A stretch of 64,000 nucleotides of DNA from Isoetes taiwanensis (lineage: Eukaryota; Streptophyta; Lycopodiopsida; Isoetales; Isoetaceae): contig JAJEKV010000052.1 in assembly GCA_021234155.1 (NCBI GenBank), forward strand, positions 991,933 to 1,055,932. Reading direction: 5' to 3'. Positions within the stretch are counted from its first letter, which is position 1. Each line of letters begins with the position of its first letter. A program made the position numbers and the translations under genes. The notes beneath the pieces are model-generated. The model did not search any database. It was not told the DNA's origin and saw nothing but the letters and a program-made list of their open reading frames with translations. Shown piece after piece: positions 10,818 to 22,228 of this stretch.

Positions 10818-12190
10818 CATCAGATGCCTTTCTTGGAATCTCCAAGGCATTAATTCCAATGCTAAGAGAGATCGGCTAAAGGTTTGTCATTCCTCCATAA
10901 AAGCGATGTTATCTTTTTCCAGGAACACAAACTTCATGATGATGGTTTTGATAATTTAATTTCTAAGGTTCTCCCTCCAAACTTTAAGTTGTGGGCTATA
11001 AAAGCAAATAATAGTTCTGCATGTATCTCCCTTGCCTAGAGGGATAGTATCAACCTTTCCAATATCCAGATGATGCATGATAATGGTGGTAGATGGCAGA
11101 TCCTCCGTGGAAATATTGGTAATACCAGGTTTGCCTTTCTTAATATTTATGCTTTTAATCAACCTGAGGACAGGTATCCTTTCTGGAATATCATCAGAAA
11201 TAGCTTAAATTGTGTTCCCTATGATGAATGGATCATGGCTGGTGATTTCAACATGGTCACCCATAGTTACATGAGAAGCACCAATTTCAGGCCCCTATCC
11301 AATCCAGGGATAGGTTCAATCACATTTGTCGTTTTATACGAATCATTATGAATTGTATGATCTGACACATGGTATAAAGCGTAAAAATATGGCAAAAAAT
11401 TCCGGCTGGTGGGAAGATTTTTCGTCAGCGAAAAACAACGATGAAAGCGTCTGCGAAAAGTTTCCAGCGTCTGTAACTTGATGAAAGCAGCGTCCTTGAC
11501 GCTTAAAAAAAAAAATAAATAAATAAAAAAAATAAAAAATTGGCGTCGTGAAACCTTCTATCTAGCGTGCGTGAAAGTATTTTTCGTCAGACAGCGATCT
11601 AAGATTTCGGCGTCTGCGAAAATAACTCTGGAAAGCGTATCGCGAAAATTTTTCGGCGTCAGCGATCTGAGGTTTAACGTCAAAAAAAAAAAAAAAAATT
11701 TGCGTTCGGCGTCTGCAGCGGTTTTTCAAGTTTTCGCGTCTGCGAAAAATTTTTAAGCGTGCGGCTTTCCGCGAAGCTTTCGGCGTGCATAAAAATTTTT
11801 TCGGCCGGCGAGGTTTTAATCGTTAAATCGTATTTTTATTAAAAAATACGTATTTTTTGACTTTATACGTCAGGAATTGTAATTTTGTACGTATAGAACC
11901 TATCCCTGATCCAATCAAGAGTTGAATTCTTGGTTTCACCTTATTTCTAGCCACAATCTTAAAATTGCCATATCTCAACCTAATCAATTTAGCTGGTTTA
12001 ATCGAAGAAGTGATGATTCTATATACTGCCTTCATGACAGATTTTATCTAAGTGAGAATCTTTGAAATGCAGCCAATAGAGTCTCCAATCTTAGTGGTTT
12101 CACTCTTTCTGATCACTTTCCCCAGCTTAATATTGAAATCAGGGGCAACCCCTATCACAGTAAGAGAAATTCTTTTTTCAAATTGAATAC
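10807..12190 (+). pseudogene. LINE A ORF2 endonuclease (EEP) domain, split
   Basis: From the ATG at 10807 the frame opens with 'IRCLSWNLQGINSNAKRDRL', the standard start of an apurinic-type (exonuclease-endonuclease-phosphatase) LINE endonuclease, where the Asn after Trp binds metal. 'FLNIYAFNQ' and 'EWIMAGDFNMV' follow at about 11130-11260; the GDFN motif belongs to the active site. A MITE splits the domain at 11305-11908, and the C-terminal 'SDHFP'-like block is seen at about 12105-12125. The enzyme would nick target DNA to prime reverse transcription. A frame change near 10885 and later stops inactivate it. Confidence 0.85.
11305..11908. mobile_element. 604-bp hAT-like non-autonomous element with 8-bp target duplication
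   Basis: Terminal inverted repeats are exact over CAGGGATAGGTTC (left) and GAACCTATCCCTG (right). The flanks are ATCCAATC at 11297-11304 and 11909-11916. CAGGG ends with 8-bp duplications are the hAT signature. The inside is non-coding, with several A-runs and a recurring 'CGTCTGCGAAAA'-type word at about 11445, 11610 and 11735. It interrupts the LINE A endonuclease; removing it rejoins the flanks without loss. Confidence 0.9.
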
Positions 12191-13134
12191 TAACCTCTTA
12201 GATCATGTGGATTTTTTGGATGGCTTTGAGCAGGTCTGGAATTGGATTCCTAAACCTACCACTCAATATGGTTGGATGGATTGGTGGCTCAGATCTGCCA
12301 AAAACATTAAGAATTGGCTCAAGACTTGGGGTAAACATATACATTATCAAGAGATGAGACATTTAGAGAATATGAGGCAACAACTCCAGCATGCCCTTCC
12401 TGACCAGCAGGATGATATTAAGATTCATATTGAAAGGGAAGAAATTAAAAGTGCTAATGGCTGGAAGTTTAAGGCCAAAATTAAGGAGCTTAAGGATGAT
12501 GGGCGAGCTAATTAAAAATATTTCTTCATCAAAGCTGAGGGTAAACAGAAAAGAAATCAGATTTATAATATCCAAATGGATGGCTCCAATATTTCAGAGG
12601 ATCAGGAGCTTAAGAAGGCTGCCACCACTCATTTCACAAGGATCATAAGTACTGCCCCGAGTGCAACTGAAGCTCAAATGGTTGACTTCATTAAAAACCC
12701 TTGGTTGAAGACCAGCAGAATGATAGCTCTGATGCAACATCAAAGAAATGGAAAATGGTAAAGCTCCTGGACCTGATGGTTTACGTGTTGAATTTTTCAA
12801 AAAGACTTGGGGAATTATTGGTTCTACCATTACTAATATTTGCAATGAGTTTCTTCTGTCTAGGACTTTGGATTGCAAGATAAATACAAGTTTTATCACT
12901 CTTATTCCAAAGATAGATGAGCCTAGCTCCTTCTCTCATTATAGGCCGATTTCTCTTACTAATGTTCTTTACAAGATTATTACTTCTTCGATTGCTGCCA
13001 GGCTCAAACCTATCTTCGATCAGATCATATCCAATACTCAAAGTGCCTACTTGAAAGACAGAAATATTTTTAACAATATTGCTACAACAATAATTGGTAT
13101 GCATTGGGCTAAAGACAACAATCAGGACATTTAA
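12183..13134 (+). pseudogene. LINE A reverse transcriptase, N-terminal part
   Basis: Frames 12183-12515 and 12748-13134 carry the linker after the endonuclease and the first RT motifs: 'GKAPGPDGLRVEFFKK' (RT motif 0/1), 'ITLIPK' and 'SHYRPISLTNVLYKII' (motif 2), and 'NTQSAYLKDRNIFNN'. The order and wording are those of plant L1 elements. An 'AF-TVS' trace of the next block lies at 13150-13170, just before the family S insertion. Confidence 0.85.
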
Positions 13135-13233
13135 GCTAGTTATTACCAAAGCCTTTGTCACGGTCAGCTAGAGCTTTTTGATAAGGTGTTGTCAGAAGAT
13201 TGCCTTCTTTATGGAGGTGATAAGTATTTTTTT

Positions 13234-13632
13234 GGCCATTCTTGCACTACGACTCGCATGAACACAACAACATCCCGATACCAGAGAACTTCAAATACTA
13301 GATCCGAGGAGAAAAGATTGAAGATTGTCCTAGGCTGGACAAAAGGGCAAAGATAGAAGAGGTTAGAAAGGACAGGAAAGGCCAAGAAAGCGTAGCTCAT
13401 GCAAGAAGAAGCCCCTCCTCCGCATGAGATCAAAGAATAGAAGCCATGGATACTGCTGAGAGATGAGAAAGCGCCGATGAAACGTCGATGAAGAACTCTG
13501 CAATAAGTAGCGATCCCTCAACCTGATGAACGGCCTAGAAATGCATGCGATGCATGCATGCGACGCATGCAATGCATGCATGCTCGTCTCGTGCAAGAAT
13601 GGCAATTCGCTACGCGAATCGATGGCATTCTT
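13234..13632. mobile_element. Family S, short unit (copy C), about 400 bp
   Basis: Foreign sequence inside the LINE A reverse transcriptase, related to the larger family S units at 34.3-36.1 kb. It begins CCATTCTTGCAC (13236-13247) and near its end has the exact reverse complement GTGCAAGAATGG (13591-13602), followed by a hairpin with stem ATTCGC/GCGAAT and loop TAC (13605-13619). 'GGCCATTCTT' at the left and 'GGCATTCTT' at the right form near-direct repeats. A second hairpin, CTCATGC/GCATGAG (13396-13402, 13422-13428), encloses a purine-pyrimidine loop shared with copy B. It lacks the middle module of the long units. No open frame of note. Confidence 0.65.
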
Positions 13633-13986
13633 AATAACTCTAGATCCTCTGTGTTAATTAATGGAGAATGTAGTCCTTTCTTTGAAATCAAGAGGGGGGT
13701 TAAAGAGGGGTGTCCCCTTGCCTCCTTCCTCTTCCTCATCATTATGGAACCTCTACACAGTGCCTTCAAGTCTGTTGCTCAAGATAATCTGATCACTGGT
13801 CTCAAGCTACGTCGAGAGAGTGCTCAACAATTTTTCCTTAATGCTCATGTTGCTGATGACACCTTCCTCTTCATTCAAATGGACCAGCAATCTATTGTTA
13901 ATGCTCATAGGACTCTTTTGGATTTTGGTATCTACTCTGGCTGTAAGATCAATCAAAACAAATCCAAGCTTTTGGCATGGGATTAG
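13610..13986 (+). pseudogene. LINE A reverse transcriptase, catalytic part
   Basis: RT resumes after the family S insertion with 'NNSRSSVLINGECSPFFE', then 'RGVKEGCPLASFLFLIIMEP' (the 'G-RQGDPLSP' equivalent). The catalytic box appears as 'HVADDTFLF' (about 13846-13872), so the YADD motif is VADD here. 'GCKINQNKSKLLAW' closes the palm. About 25 residues expected between the two RT parts are missing, so the insertion came with a small loss or the region had already decayed. Confidence 0.85.
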
Positions 13987-14369
13987 CTAATCGGAGGCCA
14001 AACTGCTATGGCCTTTGGGTGTGAGTATCTCCCTCCTTGCTCTAAATCCAAAATTCTTGGGATTCCTTTTGCTTTAAGAACGAATGCTAGTGATGTATGG
14101 ACTGGTATCATTAATTAATCTAGCAAAAAGGCTGACCTTTTAACAGCAAATATTTATCTAAAAATGGTCGAGCTATCATTGCTAGTTCTGTTATTTCCTC
14201 CTCCCATGTTTATCAGTCCTCCATAGGTCACAAGGAAATTACAAGGGACCATTGGTAGGTTCATTGCTAGTGGAAGCAATAACAGATGCTGGATCCCGGT
14301 TTCTATGGTAGAATATTGTAAAAAAAAGGAAAAATGGGGGCCTTGGCACTATTGACATTGAGAAACAAG

Positions 14370-15190
14370 GTGTGGCTTTAGCTGCTAAGTTTATTTACAG
14401 GGCTAGCCATAATCTTATCAATCACCCTGTTTCTGATCTTATCAAGCATTATACTTTAAAGTGTCATCCCTTTGGTTGTAGAAATGTAAGAATGTCTCTT
14501 CCTTACAGTCTTTTCTTTGATTTCTCTATTCTTAACAATATTCCAAGGGATTATCAAGAAGTGGTTAAATCTTGGAATGCTGTCAAGGGGATGTATTCTT
14601 GGAAAGAGGGTCTCTCCAGAGATCAACCCATATTTTGGAATCCCTCTCTTCTTCTTAATGATCCTCACACATGCCTTGCTATTCATTTTCCTCATTAGTG
14701 CAGGAATGGACGGATATTGGTATCATTCATATTGATCATTTATTTAATAACAATGAGTTTATTGAATTTCAAGACTCAGCCTTGAGCCATCTTGGGAGGG
14801 AGCATGCTATCCTATACAACATCATAAAGAATACTATCTGTGCAAGGCACATTGAAGATGAGCAAACTCAATGGCATGTTAATGGTATTGCTGGGTACAA
14901 AGTCAAGAAGGCTTACGAATTCCTCACTCTTTCTTATACTCTCACTATTCATAACAAGTGGGGAGTTGATGAGGGCAGATGCCTTGTAAATCTCAGATTC
15001 ATGTGGCAATCTCCAACCAATCCAAAGATCAAGGCCTTCATATGGCAGCTTTGGCAGAAAGACCTGGCCACTAACTCCAAAAGATATAGAATTGGTATGG
15101 CATACAATGACATTTGTGATAGATGTGTGCAGGGTCAAAAAAATGAAGACCATCTCTTTAGCATTGCATTTGGTCAGAATGGGTGTTAGA
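14370..15190 (+). pseudogene. LINE A ORF2 C-terminus with zf-RVT domain
   Basis: The 14372-14698 frame is the connecting region after RT. The 14671-15189 frame contains the zf-RVT zinc-binding domain: 'NGIAGYKVKKAYEFL', 'LRFMWQSPTNPKIKAFIWQL' and 'CDRC' with a following 'EDHLF' where the second Cys/His pair is expected. These features are typical of plant L1 ORF2 ends. The 15183-15945 part is 3' sequence with short frames only. Confidence 0.75.
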
Positions 15191-15945
15191 ACTTGCTTCT
15201 GATAAGCTTAACATGCCTAATCTGTCTAACACTCCCCTAGTGGATATCCTTTTTCCTCGTTCTCCTTCTGATTGGAGAATTTATAGTTTTCTTTGGAGAA
15301 TGTGGAAAGCTAGGAATGCCATTATTTTTTATCATGAGATCATCTGGCCGAATGCAATTATTAAATAGACAGAATATGATATTTTGTGGATTAATGAGGT
15401 TTTCCTATCTCACTAATCTTGAATTGTGCTTTTCAGGCAATACCTTGGTGCTGATCAAGTTGATGAGATGGGATAGAATCAATCTGATGGCCAGCGATCT
15501 TTGGCTGGATCAATTTGGCCTAGCCTCCAATGTTCTTCATGGAGATGAATGCAACTGTGACTGCTCCTGTATTTAGAACTTTGATGCGTGTAGAGGCATC
15601 TTATGTGATGCCATTGACCATTCTAGAAGAATTAATCCTGCACTGACTCAATTCTGCAACTGTCCTTACTGCCACTTCATCATGCTCAATAAGGGAATTG
15701 GCCGAAAAGATAAAGAAAAGAGGAAGATGGATGCCAACTGACTCTATTAGTTTTTTGTGACTTCCTTTCTATATATTTGGCTTTGTCTATTTCAAGGGTT
15801 GTAGCTTCTCTCAAAAGCTTTTTTCGAGTGGGGACTATATCAGGCTATTTTTGGATCTAGGGTCTAAGCAGCTTTGCTGTATTCCTTGTTTGGGTCCTAT
15901 AGGCCAATTGGTTACCGCGAACGATAAAAATCAATTCAATTCAAT

Positions 15946-16906
15946 TTACTACTTGATGTCAGTTAGAACCCCCAAGTATTTTGAACACGTCTTTATCGTG
16001 GCATGAACTTGATGAAGGTGTTTTTCTAAATCCATTGGTATTTCAAGATGAAAACATTTCCAATAATCAATCCATTGATGTTAATATTGGAATGTTTGTC
16101 AGAGAGCAATATTTATGTCCCTCAACATATAGATTGTGGGCGTATAACGAAGGGATTATATGTGTATGCAAGGAATTCTGAGCACTTGATGAAGTGAGCC
16201 TGTTTGGGACTATTGGATTTATTGTAGAATGTTATGGGTTCTTAACACTAGATCTGTCCCGTGATGGACCATTAAAGGGCATTTTGAAGGTTCACAAGAA
16301 AAATCATATATAATCAAGAGCACAAAAACTGGCCAAACCCTTTCTAAAAATTCATATATAGCAGTTTTGGTTCACATGAAAAATACACAAAAATGTATCA
16401 TCTCCCATTCTTGTGAGTTATGCAATAGCAAACCCAAGGGGGTCAAGTACCAAAAGCTTCATGTTCACACAAAGTAAAACTGTCTTAACGAAAAGATTTT
16501 TTTGGCTATAATGTCATTTTTCTACACGAGATATAAAGTAAGACACAAAAAACCCATCACAATCCGAAGTCTGTGAAGGAAGATAGAGCCATTCAAACAT
16601 GACAGAGTCAAAACTGTCTTCTGCCTTCTGAGAACCAATATTAATTCCCAGAAAACAGTTGTGGTATAGAAACAACAACATTTGGAAGGAGATCAATTTT
16701 GAGTTTAATTTTGACATATAAGTAGTTTACGAGGTCCTCGATCCTCGAAAAATGTTTTTGTTGAGTTTGAATTTGATGTTTTGACTTTTACTTCTAATTT
16801 CAATTTTAGGAAATTTATACAAATAGATAACACTGCTACATATGAATCTAAGTTGTCCTCCAAAAAGTCACATTATAGAAGTTTATAAGGATAAGGTGGC
16901 CGAAAT
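15946..16906. other. Non-coding stretch after LINE A
   Basis: AT-rich sequence with short frames only. Words such as GGTTCACA..GAAAAAT occur twice (about 16289 and 16369), probably by local duplication. I see no gene, RNA or element end. Confidence 0.5.
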
Positions 16907-18345
16907 ATGGAATGGAGGAGCTCTTACATAAGATTTGCAAAGGTTTATAGCATGTATTCGTATATGCCACCATATTTTGCTGACGGTGGCGTCCAGGGTT
17001 TGGATATGCAGTGGAAATTTTTTTTGTTTTGGCAGGGTCGGAACGCTAGCAGGGAGACCATGGAGTTGGAGTCGGGAGCGGAGAACCAGGTGGCGGATTG
17101 GAGTGACCACGTTGGAGGCGAGGAGGAAGAATCGGCATGGGCGGCCTTCTTTGGGCTTCTGTTGGAGGTAAGTCAGAGCATAGTGTTAGCATTCTGTCTG
17201 TGAATTTCGTTGCTTCTGGCCACCTTATTGAAGCCTTAAATTCTGTCTGTGAATTTCGTTGCTGCCATCTCTGTTGGAGCTGCCAAAGGTCTCTACAATT
17301 CATAGGTAAGATGTTAAAGAGGCAGGCTAGGAGAGGGAAGGGGGAGAGTGGAGTGAATTTGTATGCTGGAAGCATAGATGAGGCCATAGATCTGTGTAGG
17401 AAGGGTAGGGGGAGTGCGAGGGGCAGGGAGGATGGGAAAATTGCAGAGGAGGGAACCGGGTTACTTGATGTGAGTGTGAGTCTGGGATATGCAGGAATGG
17501 ATATCCCAGAGGACATGTATGATCGTCTAGTAGGGTTTTGCAAGTCTGAGACATTAGCAGGTGCAGTGGCACTTGAAAGGGGTTCGGAGTGGACCACCTG
17601 CATTGCCAGGCAGTCTTTTGGACAACCATCAAAACTCCAAGACAAGTGAACACTGTGCACAATAAAGAAATTCTTTGGTTGGGGTATGCAAAAGCCAGCT
17701 GGGGTCCTCCTGATTTGCAAAGCCCGAAGAACAAAGCTTCATTGCTTGAGGGTATTGTGGGCTCTTGTCTTAAGGATTATGGTAAAGTGCATCATAAATT
17801 CAGTCTACATAATGTCCTTTGAAAAGCAAATAGAGATAGGAAAGGATTTGTACTGCGTTATGGCTTTGGGGGATACGAAAAGAATCTTGTTGTCTTGGAC
17901 AACAAGAACATCTACATAGGGCTGCCCATTATATGAATTATCATGGGAGGAAACAGATGTCTGCTAGTCTTGTGTACACAGTATGTCGAATGTTACGCAC
18001 AAGGAAGTTTGTCTTTGTCTAGCCAATGGATCTTGCCGTCCAACACCGCATTCATTTTTGAGCCGCAGGGGTGAAAGCGGCACGGAGGATGACCTTGAAT
18101 CGAACATGCTATGCCAAAGCGATGTTAGATGCATGCTCTTTGGTGTGTCTGTTTGGGATAACGCCCGGTGGAGAGGATTGGGAAGGCGAGGAAGAGGTAT
18201 TGGGACGATGCAGGCAGCGAGGGCGATGACGATGCGCACTTTGTTGATGTGGAGGAGGAAGAGTTCAGGCCAGTTGTAGACGGAGATTTCAGCGGGGTTG
18301 ATTACATACCCTTGGACTTGCTTGATCACACTATGGCAGTAGGAT
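16907..18345 (+). CDS. Hypothetical gene-like region, exons uncertain
   Basis: I do not recognise this product. A frame from an ATG at 17060 gives 36 residues rich in Glu ('GGEEEESAWAAFFGLLLE') ending exactly at a strong donor, GAG|GTAAGT, at 17167/17168. After the putative intron, an open frame from about 17310 to 17649 begins 'MLKRQARRGKGESGVNL' and contains 'AGMDIPEDMYDRLVGFCKSE'. Other frames at 17589-17822 and 18205-18345 (acidic, with 'DVEEEEFRPVVDGDF') may be later exons, but the phases do not chain without frame changes. The local base composition is richer in G than the surroundings. It may be a decayed host gene or a transposon-borne gene. Confidence 0.3.
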
Positions 18346-18578
18346 AGTGTCCTTTTGGTCACTTGTTTTGTTCTTATGGCATCGGGATAGTGTGTTGTTC
18401 TTCTACTGTTTTGTTCTCATGTTTGTGTTTGTTGTATTTGGACTACACATGGAATATGGATGTGTACTTTTATGTTGAATTGAAGTTTCCTTGAAGCTGA
18501 TTTATAAGAGTAGTTCGATCCTAAGTTCTATGTTGTTCAAGCTAATTTAGAAGAGTAGTGTCATACTGGTTATAGCAC

Positions 18579-19175
18579 ATGCTCGCATTTGACTATGCAG
18601 GTATGCCAGGAATTATGGAGGCGAATGGGCACGTTGTGGTGCCTGAAGTTATTGAGATAAGTGACATCAATAGCGACGTGGCTGTGCCTGGCCCTCCTTC
18701 TCGTCCAAGTGCTCCGCCTCCTGTGCCAGTCACAAATGCTCCCCATGTTGGTAATGCTGAAATGCCGCGCATTGTTCCCATGGCAGTTGCAAACGGGCTG
18801 CCACATCCCAGCCCATTGCCCCCTGTTGCAAATCTTGTGGCAAATGGGCTGCCACATCCTGTGGTTGCGTCTGCAGTGAGCGAACATGTGCATGTAGCGG
18901 CGGAGCTGCTTGAGAACGTTGTAGGGATAAATACAATAGCTGAAAGGGTAGCAGCTGCAGTTAGAGTGCTTCGGAGTCAATTGAGCAGGCTTTTCCATGC
19001 GTTGGAGCAATGCATCGGCCTGATGGAATGGGAACAGGTTAATATGTCTGTGGAAGAGAGACAGGCATTGAGGGCCCATATGAATTTAGCCAGGGAAATG
19101 TTGATTCGTGAGCTAAGACGAATCGATAGTCTGCAGCGAAGGCATGCTGTTGCCTTGAATCTCAGGTACAACTAG
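18579..19175 (+). CDS. Hypothetical exon: proline-rich then coiled-coil, with SIM-like motif
   Basis: An open frame of 198 codons, unrecognised. Residues about 24-33 read 'VIEISDINSD', which fits a SUMO-interacting motif (short hydrophobic strand followed by acids). The next about 45 residues are Pro/Ala-rich, with the phrase 'VANGLPHP' twice. Residues about 110-195 are predicted helical and coiled-coil by eye ('LLENVVGINTIAERVAAAVR', then 'MNLAREMLIRELRRI'). The frame ends just after CAG|GTACAA (19165/19166), a possible splice donor, so it may be an internal exon. It lies in the same orientation as the frames at 17.1-18.3 kb and could be the same gene. The function is unknown. Confidence 0.35.
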   Translation: MLAFDYAGMPGIMEANGHVVVPEVIEISDINSDVAVPGPPSRPSAPPPVPVTNAPHVGNAEMPRIVPMAVANGLPHPSPLPPVANLVANGLPHPVVASAVSEHVHVAAELLENVVGINTIAERVAAAVRVLRSQLSRLFHALEQCIGLMEWEQVNMSVEERQALRAHMNLAREMLIRELRRIDSLQRRHAVALNLRYN

Positions 19176-19370
19176 TTCTGATTTCTTGCTTGCATGGCAT
19201 GTATAGCATAGCATTGTGTGTTTGAGCATTTACTTGTGCATTGGAATGAGGATGCAGGACATGTGACCAGAAAGAATAGAAAGGCAAAAAAAAGTTGTGA
19301 TTTCTTTTTGTAGGCATGAATGATTGACATTCACTGCATGGGAATAGCCCCCCCGGCTTTAGGCCGTGGT

Positions 19371-19418
19371 GGAGCATTGAAGAGCGGCTTTCTTGAGGGG
19401 TTCAACTCCCCGTGCTCC
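19371..19418 (+). ncRNA. tRNA-like fold (T-arm plus acceptor-like stem), candidate
   Basis: GGGG-TTCAACT-CCCC (19397-19411) is a perfect T-arm with a B-box-like loop. Six-base arms GGAGCA (19371-19376) and TGCTCC (19413-19418) can pair as an acceptor stem. Only about 20 nt separate the 5' arm and the T-arm, too few for normal D and anticodon arms. This is a truncated tRNA relic or a SINE head, not a working tRNA gene. Confidence 0.3.
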
Positions 19419-20216
19419 TTGCTTGATTGCTTGTTAGAGCGTGCAGGTTATGTACAGGTGAGGATGTGCGCAGGAGCAACACGTGCTGAATGGAGGACAT
19501 GCATGACCAGGTATGAACATGTGGCTGTCATGGTCCTATGGGTTTCGAGCATGTACAGTCAGTTTGATTTGCTGTTATTGTTGGCAGGTTGTTGCACAGG
19601 GAGCCAGACTTATCTCAAATGCAGTACGAGCTCCTATTTCAAACTCATATATGTTGTGAGCAGAGGTGAGTTAGACCACTCCATCATTGCGCATATAATT
19701 TTGCATTATCCAGTTTTACATTTCTTTATGCGAAGGGCTTTATATTCTTCCTCTGGAATTTGAACAGTGAGTTGCACATTGCTATTCTACTTCTTTGTAC
19801 AGATCTAAAGGCCACAGTGATGGGGCAAAGGAAATAAATCTAGAACCTTAGTTTTAGATAAGTTTACTTGTTATGCTCATATAAGAACATGACTATTGAT
19901 TTGCTTTTATGGTGAAAGACAAATTTCTTTGGAGTTGGCATGTTTGGTAGTGTAAACAAATGAATGACGTATTAGCTGCTGGTTACTACCTTGTATTTCA
20001 AGTTTACAGATCATTTTCATTCTGTTTATGAATAGGGTGAGCCAAAATGATGATCTCGCTGCACAATAAGCTTAGGTTCTCTTGTCATTTATTTGCTTGC
20101 AGTGTGGGACATCTTTGGCGATCTATTTCCTCATGCAGTCTGCCCTGGTTACAGCACTATAGTAACATGATATGAAAAGTGTTCTTGAGTTGCTTTGTGT
20201 TGTATAGTTCTTGGAA

Positions 20217-20382
20217 CCCATTAGTGAAGGTGATCACGTGTGTATATACGAAATGCAGCATGCAAGAAGGAGCATTTTATTTAGCAGGATATGAGAAGTC
20301 CTGTTTTCCTGGAATAACCCATTACTGAAGGTGATCACGTGTGAATATACATAAGGCAACATGCAAGCAGGAGTATTTTATT
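20217..20382. repeat. 65-bp repeat, two diverged copies, offset 101 bp
   Basis: The unit containing 'GAAGGTGATCACGTGTG' and ending 'AGTATTTTATT' or 'AGCATTTTATT' occurs at 20217-20281 and 20318-20382 with roughly ten differences. Each copy contains a CACGTG E/G-box core inside TCACGTGTG. Confidence 0.8.
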
Positions 20383-22228
20383 GTTGCAGCATCCACTCTC
20401 TTATGTTTAAGGTAATTTCAAGTATCAGTCTTTCTAACATTCATAAGAAGTAGGATGAAAGTGCATCTAAAACTTGTTTTTGTCACAGACCTGTGAGCTT
20501 TTGTAGTATTTATTCATACTTCATATGAAAGTACGAGGTTTCAACAATGCAGTTACGCAAGTATCTTTTGTTTATAGCCTCTATTTCATCGTTGTTGCAT
20601 CAAATACGAACTTATTATGTTTTTATAGGACATCCAACAGCAGGTATACAATAAAAAGATCCTCTGTCTAAAGTTATACATGATTCCAAATCTATAAGCC
20701 TTGGAACATGTCTCTTTTATATGACATTCTTCGTAAGTTGTTGGAGTTGGGCATGGTATATCAGCAAAAAGCATTAGATCGATGAAAGGATAGTCAAATT
20801 CAAGGACAAATGTTTTTATTTTAAGGTATTAAGTAAACTTCATTATGTTAGGTTTCCATGTTGCTCAGAGTCAGAACAGGTCTATGCTATGCTGCAGCCT
20901 GCACTGCCGAAACGGGTAGAGTGCGCCTTGCATGAGATACACAAATTCATCACATGGTATGCCTGACACCATTTGGCCCAGTCCTTCAACTGCTTAGGGC
21001 TGAGACAGTTTCATTCTACCGGCAAGTAATTATCAGTTGCAATGTGAATGGCTTGTTTCAAAACTATCTGTGCATTCAGGTTGTTGTGTGTACAAACATT
21101 GGTCTGCCTCTGATGGCAAGGGGTTCAATTCCCCTCTTTTTGCATCAGTCTTTGTGACACAGATGTATCTTGACTTTAGGCAATGGTTTATAAATCTTAG
21201 GCTGATGTGGAAATGGCAGTTTGACCCCATCATGGAGTCACTAGACGGTGCACGAAGCTCATGAGGGAATAATTGAGGGAATATTGCAGTGATCAATGGA
21301 CATGAATGAACGATAAGAAGGAATGAACGATAAACACTTGATGCAATGCAAAAACAAGCTCGTGAAAAGAGCAAAAGACATGGTAAATAAAAATCAAAAC
21401 CAATTTCTGTACCTGCCCATTACTGGTCCATAGTCCATTTAAAAATCAATAATATCCTTACGTTAGTCCATCTCACGTTGAGTTTTGGGACATGAGTAGC
21501 TCCTGGACCACTTTGTTCATAAAAAATATATGTTGCTCGTTATCTTGAGGATTGTTTTAAAATACTGCTCAGCCAAACATACTTTAAAAAATCTGTAAAT
21601 CACAAAAATACAAAGTAACTAGATGATAGAAATGGAGTTATTAAATCAAGATGATTAACGCTAGAGGCTCTACTTTAAATAAGACAAAGCATATTCTGCA
21701 TTCCAAATGTCCTCATCTCAGAAGATCAATTATACAACTGTAGTGCTACAAATGTGGTTGAAATTTGATGATCTAGACTCAAGGAACAGAAGGAAAAACA
21801 ACCTTCATCCACCATGCCAACATGGCCGCAAGCTGTGAGAATTCTTCAAAAGATCATGGGGTCATGTATCAAGCCTTCCAGCTGCATCTTCAGTATTTAA
21901 GCACCTTCTTTCCATGCCCATGCAAAACATGTAATGCAATTAGGACGATCCACAAGACATCATCTCACCTATTCATCATGAAAAACGAAGTGAAATACCT
22001 TGGACGGAGGTCCGCCGCGCTCTGGACTAGTGCAACCACTGATGTATTCCAAAGTAAACCTAAACCTAGAATGCTTTGTATTTCATGGGAAATTGTTTAG
22101 CTGGGTATTCGGCTTGTTGTTTAACATGGGGTATTTGGCTTCCAAATTACATAGAGTTGAATAGGCAGGTCGAATACCCCCCTTCCTGGGTTTTTTAACT
22201 AAAAAAAAAACTAATGATGCAAGCCAAA

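Larger units (their letters stand above)
8182..15945 (+). mobile_element. LINE A, L1-type non-LTR retrotransposon with three insertions
   Basis: A nearly full-length plus-strand LINE: ORF1 (8182-10817), then ORF2 with endonuclease, reverse transcriptase and a C-terminal zf-RVT domain, and a 3' end whose tail is CAATT repeats (about 15926-15945). Two MITEs (10045-10291 and 11305-11908) and a family S copy (13234-13632) interrupt it. The 3' end shares 'GTTTGGGTCC' and 'ATAGGCC' with the short LINE end at 51.9 kb. Stops and frame changes throughout make it inactive. I could not find its target duplication. Confidence 0.85.

Noticed and set aside
17046-17720. 224-codon minus-strand frame, Pro/Ser/Leu-rich.
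   Set aside because: The composition is what a G-rich coding strand gives when read backwards; no domain, no splice signals.
18570-19079. 169-codon minus-strand frame opposite the 198-codon plus frame.
   Set aside because: It is the mirror of the Pro/Ala-rich, GC-richer plus frame and shows no motif; the plus frame ends at a splice-like site.
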